From Funneliformis mosseae (Eukaryota; Glomeromycota; Glomeromycetes; Glomerales; Glomeraceae): a stretch of 12,040 bases of DNA. Location: NCBI GenBank assembly GCA_910592005.1, contig CAJVPP010003293.1:1-12040 (forward strand), given 5' to 3'. Below are positions 1-7,268 of this stretch, in pieces. A program made the position numbers and the translations under genes. Position 1 is the stretch's first letter. The number at the start of each line of letters is the position of its first letter. Under the pieces are notes generated by a model, which worked only from the letters and a program-made list of their open reading frames with translations, was not told the DNA's origin and ran no database searches.

Positions 1-364
1 ACGGTACTTTATTGACTTATAATCAGATTTTTATTATTTCTTTTCTTTGTTTTTCTTCCAATTGATACATTATAAACTTTCAAAATATGGAATGCACATC
101 CGACTATAATTAATTACTCCTTAAAAATTAAATAAAAATTATTTATTAATTATTTAAACAATAAACACCGGTTTCCGTAATTTAATAAACCTTTTGGTAA
201 AATCTTGTATAATTTAATTTTTTTTATATTGATTCAATTGAGCTAAAGTTTTAAATTTTTTTTTTTCTTGCATTTGCTAATATGAAACTGTCTGAAATCC
301 GTGATGTTATTGGGAACCATTTTCTTTTTAGATTAAGTTATTTACCAAAACTAGCTCAGTCTTC
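1..364. other. AT-rich flank, no gene assigned
   Basis: The sequence is AT-rich with several T runs. Immediately downstream of the decayed remnant, the minus strand near 250-325 is open for about 25 codons in the same frame (LNLKRKWFPITSRISDSF), so the remnant may extend further. Nothing else is seen. Confidence 0.4.
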
Positions 365-727
365 TTAGTTTGGACTTTCAAAAAAAGTTTCCCATGTACG
401 AATATCAAAATAACTTTCAGAAGGTAAACTAATATTAGTTCGAACTTCTCGTGTCTTCATTCCGATATTCTCTTGAAACAGTGCTGCTATGAGTTGATAT
501 ATACTGTATGAACCCAATATCGGCATAATAATATCACTCCAATCAACTAGGACAGTCGCTATATACTGTTTTAACTATACCTTACCTGAAGACCAAATGT
601 CAAAATCTCTTTTTTCATATTTGAGCAGAACGTTCTTTCCTTTTAGAGAAGGACCTTTTATTATTTGCTGAAATTTTAATGAAACGACTACGAGTCATGT
701 TAAGAAAATCTAAAAATTGGCAATAGT
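365..727 (-). pseudogene. Decayed coding remnant, identity unknown
   Basis: On the minus strand a coding-like frame reads QFLDFLNMTRSRFIKIS and KRSFSKRKERSAQI, stopping at TGA 617-615. One frame over, the sequence continues KYEKRDFDIWSSGKV up to TAG 577-575. After that stop the same frame stays open for about 70 codons, including DWSDIIMPILGSYSIYQLI, KTREVRTNISLPSE and YFDIRTWETFFESPN, ending at TAA 367-365. The balanced amino-acid composition is unlike the surrounding AT-rich sequence. GTAAGG..TCCTAG at 585-547 could be a 39-nt intron, but that is very short. DIWSSG recalls the kinase subdomain IX motif, yet nothing else supports a kinase, so no function is assigned. Confidence 0.35.
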
Positions 728-1237
728 TTGGAAGAAAAATTTAAAAATTAAAAGAAGATCATAGGAGGAGCACGAAAAAATATTTTATGGGAAAAATTAA
801 AACTTCATAACGAGGGTAGGGATACAAAAGAGGAATTCATGGACATAGATGTATAAAGTCTTATTGTTAGTCAGTGTTAATAGCACAATATTTGTGCAAA
901 TAGGCAAATAAGGAATATGTTTGTACTAAGACCTAAATTCCGGCCCGAAATTTTAAATCGGTCAGACGCAAAGTCTTGTGACAACGAGAGTGTATCGGAT
1001 AAAAAATGTCAACAATAGACTCGTTATTCTATATAATATCTTTTATTTTGATTTCTTTATATAACTACTATTAACAATTGATTCTTCGTACTGCTTATGG
1101 ATTATCTATAACGAGTGACTTAAAATTGTTCCGATTGAGAATGTATGTACAAATGAATAAACTAAAAGTAAATGTATTATACTCTTTTTATATTTTAATT
1201 TATTAAATTCACGCAACAAAAGGATAATCCTGGCTTA
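728..1237. other. Intergenic spacer, no feature seen
   Basis: It lies between two minus-strand units and includes the 3' flank of the membrane-protein gene. No open frame, RNA gene or clear repeat was recognised. Confidence 0.5.
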
Positions 1238-2766
1238 TTAGACATCATTGTATTCGAATTCGGGTGTTTTATGATATCTCACTGTAACAAACAAATGCTT
1301 TAAATTTTCAAATAAGGAAAGTGGAAATTAATCGTAGAATTCAACTTACAATAAAATCCAAGGTTATTTCCAAAATTCCGATGACATCTTATAGTGTTAA
1401 TACTTTGAATAACAAGTATGGTTAGGCTCGCGATAGCTGTATTGACAAATTAAAGAATTTTAATATACATATAAAACAGGTTATTAAAGAATAAAAATGA
1501 ATTACTCACTGTATATAAAACAGTATTTATAAAAATAATTATTTTTAAGCAAGTACCAAAATTCACATCTAAATTTACTTTCATTCATGAAATCACTTGG
1601 ACACAAGTTGTATATATTCAAGAAAACAACTAACCATTCACACACATTACCAACATACACAATACCCATTAAAAGATGTGATTCACTTCTGATCTAGAAA
1701 TAAAATGAAAAATCATCATTAGAATCATTTTTTTAAAAGCCTGGTTTTAAAGTTGTCGTGACACGTAACTGCTTTAATCACCAATAAAATGTAAAATTGA
1801 AAAATAAAGTAAGCTAGAAAGAAATTATCCCATAATTCCTTTATCTCAGCCCCATAAGCAATAATTTTTATATGAGCAGTTAAAATTTCCATAATCCAAA
1901 TTGAACCTGCTAAAAATATTGTCGTTATGATTTGAGCATGTACCAAAACTAGTTGGATTTGATATGTGGCATGCATTTCTAACCAATTTTTTTTTTTTTT
2001 TTTTTTTTTAGAAATTGTTATTATTAATAAAACAAATATATATAAAATAAATTCAATCTCCTACTTTTTATGTGTTGATTTCTTGTGATGTTAAAATCTT
2101 TTACAACCGCCCAAGTTCTAGGAGCAATATTAAATTTTATTTCTTTGTGATTGATCGTATCTAATGCCAATATACCTTTCATTAGAAACTTACTTCTTTT
2201 TCCAAAGTAAAAATACCAATACAATTATCGTCATTTCAAATATAATTGATGAAAGCGTTAAGTAGGTACTTTCAATTTGTACGATATTCATCCAATTATC
2301 TTCGTATGTTTGCAACAATGCACAATCTGAAATTTGACATTTTTTGATAGAATTATGCCATATTGGTTGTTTTATGATCGAAATTGCATTAAATGAGCAA
2401 AATACTATTCCATGTAATACAGATTTCTGTCGAACCTATAAAAAAAAATAAATATATATATATAGTTTATTAAAAAAAAAAAAAAAAAAAGGTAGACCGC
2501 TTGATTAAAATTTAATAGTTTATTTTTATTAATACTCATACGGTAATGAAAGAAGAGATGAAATAAATGATCATCATTCCACTTGAAAAGTGTGTAGATC
2601 GTGTATATGGTCTAGTTATATAAAAAATATGTGAAATTACAATTGTATATACAAGATAATGGATGAAACATGAAATGATAAAGATTTTTTCCAGATAAGA
2701 ATATCCTTGTAACAAATGAAAAGTATCCTTATTCGAATTTTGCAATGAATTCTTTGGAATGTTCAT
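1238..2766 (-). CDS. Predicted multi-pass membrane protein, seven exons
   Basis: Family not recognised. Assembled by hand on the minus strand: exons 2766-2542, 2435-2194, 2117-2065, 1978-1770, 1693-1510, 1436-1350, 1281-1238. Donors are GTATGA, GTAAGT, GTAGGA, GTTACG, GTGAGT, GTAAGT; acceptors are TATAG, CCTAG, GTTAG, TTCTAG, ATACAG, TTACAG. Introns are 106, 76, 86, 76, 73 and 68 nt. Every join keeps phase, giving 1044 nt, 347 aa plus stop. Hydrophobic segments lie near residues 27-50, 63-75, 81-96, 131-153, 180-208, 225-242, 250-270 and 305-320, so seven or eight membrane passes; there is no obvious signal peptide. A hydrophilic loop with CQISDC (108-114) separates the third and fourth. The topology is receptor- or transporter-like but no signature motif was seen. 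The fourth donor is weak; GTGATT at 1781 is an in-frame alternative (343 aa). Start chosen as the first ATG after upstream stops. Confidence 0.72.
1987..2009. repeat. Poly-T tract inside intron 3 of the membrane-protein gene
   Basis: An uninterrupted T run of about 23 bases (poly-A in the sense of the gene) lies between donor 2064 and acceptor 1979. Such tracts are prone to length errors, which would not affect the coding frame here. Confidence 0.8.
2472..2490. repeat. Poly-A tract inside intron 1 of the membrane-protein gene
   Basis: A run of about 19 A follows an (AT) repeat at 2451-2463. Both lie within the first intron, which explains why that intron (106 nt) is longer than its neighbours. 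Confidence 0.75.
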
Positions 2767-3279
2767 GTTTTAAAAGTTTGAGATACATGATCTCTAGAAT
2801 GAAGCATTTATGAAAAGTGGGATTGCTGATCTTTTTCCGAAAATTATCTTTCATTGAAACAATGGCATTTCGAATTTTGAAAATACTGTATATTTTTTCT
2901 AATTTTTCTAATTAATTAACTTGTTGAATTTGATCACGTGATAGAAAAATGACAGAAATATATTTTGATAATATTTCTCATTTTGATGTGAATTTTGAAA
3001 TCTTGAAAATTCAGGATTAGGATTCAATACTAAATTATAAATAAAATAATAAAAAAAGTTATTATATGCAACCCTTAATAATTTACGTTACGTTTTTAAC
3101 TCGAGGCGATTCAATAAATCAAATAAAAATTAATTTGTTTTACAGCATAAATGGTATGATCACGTGATTTTGAGAAAATGGTCTTTATCTAGATTGAAAA
3201 TTTACAGGCATCTTTAGCTTCTTTTAGTTAATATATACAACGAAATCACATGTCCTTAATAAAGTTTATTGCAAATTTA
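2767..3279. other. Intergenic region with two copies of palindrome ATCACGTGAT
   Basis: This is the upstream side of the membrane-protein gene. TGATCACGTGAT occurs exactly at 2931-2942 and 3158-3169; each contains the E-box CACGTG. They may bind a bHLH regulator, but two copies in AT-rich DNA are only suggestive. There is no gene. Confidence 0.4.
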
Positions 3280-3368
3280 CAAATGGGAGATAAGCTATTA
3301 AAATCACGTTACGGATCATATGATTTACTATGTTCGTAACTTGATTTTAATAGCAAACCTCCCAAATG
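3280..3368. repeat. Imperfect hairpin, 34-nt arms
   Basis: The left arm 3280-3313 and right arm 3335-3368 are inverted copies matching at 28 of 34 positions, with the unbroken core GCTATTAAAATCA paired. The loop is 21 nt. It could be a very short foldback element or a transcribed hairpin; nothing flanking it settles which. Confidence 0.5.
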
Positions 3369-3544
3369 GTTGACTAATGATCTATGTTTTTGATAAAATT
3401 ATTTTTGTGACAGCGCGCATAAATAAAATTGATTAGAATCGAAATGAAAATTCGCGATTAATCGATTCTAAAATCGACCATAGTCAATCTATTTCCTATT
3501 TTCGGCTTCAGTCTGCATTGGAAAGGTTGCTTTTTAATTCGTTT

Positions 3545-3800
3545 TAATTTAATTAATTTTTTTTTTTTTTGATTTTATTTCATTTGATTTTTCCCCCTCT
3601 TTTAGGCTATTTCTTTTGGATCACTTCAATTTGCATAGGTAAAATTATCATTTAAATTATTTTGTATTATTTCGAGTTTTTTTTTTCTTCGATCGCATTA
3701 GGACGCAGCGATCGAACGATTCCTTTATTATTTTTTTTGAACTTTGCTCTTTTAGATTCCTCTTTCGGATTGATTCGCTTCCTTTGAACAGCAGGGATGG
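3545..3800 (+). repeat. Leader-like segment A, diverged copy of the kinase upstream region
   Basis: It contains TTGGATCACTTCAATTTGCA, then ATAGGTAAAATT, and further on TTTTAGATTCCTCTTTCGG. The same order of similar blocks occurs at 6915-7090 just upstream of the kinase gene. ATAG|GTAAAA and CTTTTAG look like a splice donor and acceptor, so this may be a spliced 5' leader. A 19-codon open frame starts at ATG 3797. No intact gene follows, which suggests an orphaned leader. Confidence 0.4.
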
Positions 3801-3984
3801 TGGCAATTGAGGAAAATCGTTACATTACGATTCAGGCCTCCCTAATTCTATTATAGAAATTTAGAATCCAAGGATCAGTATTTTTGCCGGAAGATTTTCG
3901 ATGAGTATTATATGATTATAAATCATTTACAAATCCTACTTTATAAAAAAAAATATTGGCAAGAAAGTTAACTTCAAGAAGATG

Positions 3985-4390
3985 AAACGTTTTTCATCAA
4001 TTGTTGAATCAACGTTTTAAAATGTTTATGAAGAAAATGTGTCAAATGATGTTAATTTTCCAATGTGAAAAATCATCCAATTTTTCACTTTTATTAAGAT
4101 CAATTGTAAAAGAATTAGTTCATAGAAATGTAAAAAATTTCATTAATAGAGGGTTAGCTTAGTTACTCGATATGCAAAATGTTTCTATTAAATGTTAATT
4201 TTAGAACCACGATACCAATTTCGATTGCTTTGATTATGATGAATCAAAGAATGAATTTTGGATTTCAGTATACCTAAATTGGAATTTTGGCGACACTGTA
4301 AGGACTTTTTATCAACTTTACCGTTATTCGGAATTACAGATTTATTTTTTTTATGTCGCTTAATTCTAGTTAGTATAAAAATTTTTCTGT
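3985..4390 (+). pseudogene. Weak coding-like stretch
   Basis: Two patches look protein-like. From about 4023 a frame reads MFMKKMCQMMLIFQCEK and continues to IVKELVHRNVKNFINRGLA before TAG. After TTTTAG at 4203 a frame reads NHDTNFDCFDYDESKNEFW through SVYLNWNFGDTVRTFYQLY, open for about 52 codons. A second frame across the latter part is open too (EFWRHCKDFLSTLPLFG), so the true frame is unclear. It lies downstream of leader-like segment A and could be its decayed gene. No family is recognised. Confidence 0.2.
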
Positions 4391-5362
4391 GTTCCTAGGT
4401 TATTTAATGTGAATCACAATACCCGTGTCATTCATCCCGTGAAGCATAGTTATGCATATTGGCGTTTAGCTTAGTACTTATTGCATAATGTGTGTAATCA
4501 AGATTTCAAGAGATAGAAACGAAGAAACAATTTGCGCGTGCTTATTGCGTAATGAGTCATTAAAACTTGTACGTTAATTTTAGAAAATCGAACAACTAAA
4601 TAGTAAAATCGATCCTTGGAGAATCAAAGTGCTGATAGAACTGATGTGAAAAAAAAAAAAATTTATTCGTAGATCTAATTGATTGTGAAATGGTTTTTTG
4701 ATGAGGGATATTTTCCCAAAATTTTTTTGTTTTCGCTTTTTTTAAAAAAAATAAAAAAAATTATCATAAAAAAATGAAAAAGTCACGGAGTCACAGAGGT
4801 CATTATTCTTCTGCTAGAATTTAATACTAACCTACCCTAATTTTTCTATTTTATTAGCATCTTATTCGGCATTTATCATGTCATAAACTATTAACATTTA
4901 TTATGTCGAAGCAAATGACATTTATCATGTCGAACATGCTGACTGATGTGTGTGAAAAACATGCAACACCTGCAGCATGCACTGAAAAGTGGTAAGTTAT
5001 AATATTTCCATTTTCTTTTCTTATGAATGAAATCTGTGCTGTTACGTGACGATACATTTGTTTGTGAATCTTCAGAATAAAATAATTATTTTTATTTTTA
5101 AAAAATTGTTTGCTGTTCTCCCCTCTAATCTTATAAATAAAATTATACTTATTGTAAAATAAAATAAATTATTTGCTTTAAATAATTTTTTTTTATTTAT
5201 TTTTATTTGCTTCAATGTAAAAAAATAAAAAAAATATTAACACATTTCAAGAAATTAAATATTAAGTGATATATTTGAAGTAATCTCTTCAAAATACATT
5301 ATCAACATGTATCTTTACTGTGGACGAATTTGAAATTGGATAAATCGGATAATTAGATATAA
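4391..5362. other. Gene-free AT-rich region
   Basis: Apart from the short repeats at 4870-4935 and a repeated 15-mer (ACTTATTGCATAATG at 4476, GCTTATTGCGTAATG at 4540), only A/T tracts are seen. No coding region is supportable. Confidence 0.45.
4870..4935. repeat. Three short direct repeats of CATTTATCATGTC type
   Basis: Near-identical units begin at 4870, 4895 and 4919 (CATTTATCATGTC, CATTTATTATGTCGAA, CATTTATCATGTCGAAC), spaced 24-25 nt apart. This looks like a small degenerate tandem array. Confidence 0.55.
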
Positions 5363-5605
5363 CTGGCAAGATTTTCTTAATGACCAATCATTTGAAAGCC
5401 AAGCCTAGCATTTGAATTTATGTCATGTGGCTTTGTAATTCTGGTCAAAATTATCTATAATTTCATCTTAATTTTTTTTTCTTATAATTATTCTTGCCGA
5501 CTTTAACTTCACATTATGTTTAAATTTGGCTGATATTGTAAATCATAAGTCATTCAAATGGTCATTTCAAAATAATCAAATGACTTGGTCATTTGCCATC
5601 ACTAG
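5363..5605. mobile_element. Probable decayed relative of the hAT-type MITE
   Basis: The right end reads GGTCATTTGCCATCACTAG; its complement begins TAGTGATGGCAAATGACC, a hAT-like terminus. The left end has TGGCAA, nine extra bases, then AATGACCAATCATTTGA, an interrupted match to the same inverted sequence. Four AAATGAC/GTCATTT motifs lie near 5550-5595, as in the element at 6408-6691, and the length is similar. No target duplication was found, so the left boundary is uncertain. Confidence 0.35.
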
Positions 5606-5735
5606 AGACGACTGGAAGCATCTGGAACGTGTAAGGTATCCGACGAGAACATCGCAACCCAGAAAAAATGAAGCTTCCCCTACAAAGTAAAGACCCCAGT
5701 CCATACAAGGGAGAGTCTTTGGGTTTCTGATATAA
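5606..5735 (+). other. GC-richer segment, possible 3' end of a degraded repeat or ORF
   Basis: Base composition changes abruptly from AT-rich to mixed sequence. The plus strand reads DWKHLERVRYPTRTSQPRK and stops at TAA near 5689. It is followed by a GC-balanced tail and then T-rich DNA, and has no start codon. This looks like the last codons and 3' tail of a dispersed element, but no family was identified. Confidence 0.25.
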
Positions 5736-6399
5736 CTTTATTATTTTATTGTATTTTATATTTATTTTTTATTTTTTATTGTTTTTATTCTCCTTGGCGT
5801 TTGCTTCCCAGTTTTGTCCTTCTGGCGTTTGTGCCAGTTATACGTACTGAAATTTGGTAACGTGATCGAAGCACTTTGACTGAAAGAACGTAACCGAACC
5901 TAGTTCAGAACCTTTTGCTGTTTCCAAAGAAAACTTCTAGTTTTTGTATTCGCGAGAGGAGAGGAGAGATATTGAATTACAAAATGTCAATGTACATTTG
6001 AACTCTTATAAATTTTACAATATAAAAAAATATATATTTCTTTATTTACAATTATAAAATTCCTGCAAATTTTTTAAATTTATTAAATATTAATCGAGCC
6101 GTTTTTTTTTGATTTGATAAATCTCATTTAGTAACTGAATGGTATTGCTAGCTGCAAATTTTCTTTCTGAATGTGCCATACATTCAATAAAAATTTTACG
6201 TAAAATAATTTTACTTTTAAATAATCTTATAACTTAAAAAAGATATTTAGGATAAAGAATACCGAATTACTTTGTACCAGTTTGCTTAACTTTAAATGTA
6301 GAAGATTTATTAATTTCTTCTTTTTTTTTTTGCGCTGCGTTTAGTTACTAGATAAGGTTGTCATTTCTGGCGTTCTTATGGCATATGCTTTATACGGCT
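5736..6399. other. Gene-free AT-rich region between the two MITE-like elements
   Basis: It holds T-rich runs, a short inverted pair TGGC/GCCA at 5822-5838, and nothing recognisable as coding. Confidence 0.45.
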
Positions 6400-6407
6400 T
6401 TATATAT
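6400..6407. repeat. Left target-site duplication of the MITE
   Basis: TTATATAT immediately precedes the CAGTGTTCG terminus and is repeated exactly after the other terminus. Confidence 0.65.
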
Positions 6408-6691
6408 CAGTGTTCGACAAATGACTTGAAATGACAAATGATTCAAATGACAAATGACAAATGACATGACATTCCATTGTTCAAATGACAAATGACCTGA
6501 GTCATTTGAATGTAATGTCGGCCAGTACTATTGTTCTGGCCTGCATTCCGTTTGCTTTACTTTTCAATTGGAATCACATGATAAGGTATCAACCAATCAA
6601 AATCAAATGACTGAAATGACCAAATGACAAAGGATTCGGAATAATGACAAATGATTGGGCAAATCATTTAAATGGTCATTTCCGAACACTG
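6408..6691. mobile_element. hAT-type non-autonomous element (MITE), 284 bp
   Basis: The ends are perfect 9-bp inverted repeats, CAGTGTTCG on the left and CGAACACTG on the right, followed on both sides by matching AAATGAC/GTCATTT sequence. The element is flanked by identical 8-bp direct repeats TTATATAT at 6400-6407 and 6692-6699, the target duplication length of hAT transposons. The interior holds about a dozen copies of AAATGAC or its complement, like the subterminal repeats hAT transposases bind. It has no coding capacity, so movement would need a transposase supplied elsewhere. The AT-rich duplication slightly weakens the case. Confidence 0.75.
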
Positions 6692-6699
6692 TTATATAT
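6692..6699. repeat. Right target-site duplication of the MITE
   Basis: TTATATAT immediately follows the CGAACACTG terminus and matches 6400-6407 exactly. Confidence 0.65.
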
Positions 6700-6724
6700 G
6701 GATGAAAGTTTTTTTTTAGCTTAC

Positions 6725-6917
6725 ATGATGATAAAAAAAAACTATTACGATCTTCTTTTTCTTTTGATTCCTCTTCAAATCCGATAGTTTCGAAGGTATC
6801 AGGTGAGTCGATTTTATTTTTTGTTGGTTTGTCTTTTTGGTTTTTTTGTTTGATTGCACCGATTGAACTTTTTCGATGTCTTCCTGATCTTGTATCCTTA
6901 TTTTCTTTAGGTTCCAC
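6725..6917 (-). pseudogene. Possible lysine-rich exon or gene remnant
   Basis: The minus strand is open for over 60 codons with a mixed, protein-like composition: DTRSGRHRKSSIGAIKQK, then SPDTFETIGFEEESKEKED. No ATG precedes it in frame (a TGA lies upstream) and no upstream acceptor was found. A possible donor GTAAGC lies at 6724, and the MITE sits just beyond it. The frame would be charged and disordered. It may be a fragment of a dead gene or a chance frame opposite T-rich sequence. Confidence 0.22.
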
Positions 6918-7090
6918 AGTTTTTTTTTGATATTTTCATTTAATTATTTTTTTTTAGCTTTCTTAGGTAATTTGGATCGCTTCATTTTTCATAGGCAAGA
7001 TTTAATTTATTTTTTATTTTTAGGTGATTGGATACTGCGGACCGTAGTAATTATTTTATTTTTTAACTTCCACTTTCGGTTGGCTTAATT
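6915..7090 (+). promoter_or_regulatory. Leader-like segment B upstream of the kinase gene
   Basis: It carries TTTGGATCGCTTCATTTTTC, then ATAGGCAAGATT, and later CCACTTTCGGTTGGCTT, matching segment A in order and spacing class. It ends about 180 bases before the kinase ATG, so it may belong to the kinase promoter or 5' untranslated region. No function is shown by the sequence alone. Confidence 0.35.
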
Positions 7091-7268
7091 AGGTAGATAT
7101 CCAAATGATCATTAAATCAGGCCAATGTTTCGGGTAGCACAAATTATTGTGTATTTCTCGAACTCTACTCTAGAATAAACATAAAGAATACTTTCGAAAG
7201 GGTGTAACATTAAATAACTATAAGTATCGTGAGATTTTTCATATTTTAAAATATTTCATTTTATAACA
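7091..7268 (+). promoter_or_regulatory. Proximal upstream region of the kinase gene
   Basis: AT-rich sequence leads to ACAATGG at the start codon. TATTTTAAAATATTTCATTTTATAA just before it is TATA-like but lies too close to the ATG to be a confident promoter. No specific operator was identified. Confidence 0.3.

Noticed and set aside
547..585. 39-nt intron GTAAGG..TCCTAG in the 365-727 remnant
   Set aside because: It is far shorter than every other intron in the window, and the frame is kept without splicing apart from one stop, so decay is simpler.
2024..2224. Minus-strand 66-codon open frame read as a small gene or as the terminal exon
   Set aside because: Most of it is intron 2, exon 3 and intron 3 of the membrane-protein gene. 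Ending the gene at 2024 would leave the coding-like exons 4-7, which join in phase, unexplained.
5822..5838. TGGC..GCCA inverted pair as a terminator hairpin
   Set aside because: A 4-bp stem is trivial, and intrinsic terminators do not apply to a nuclear fungal genome.
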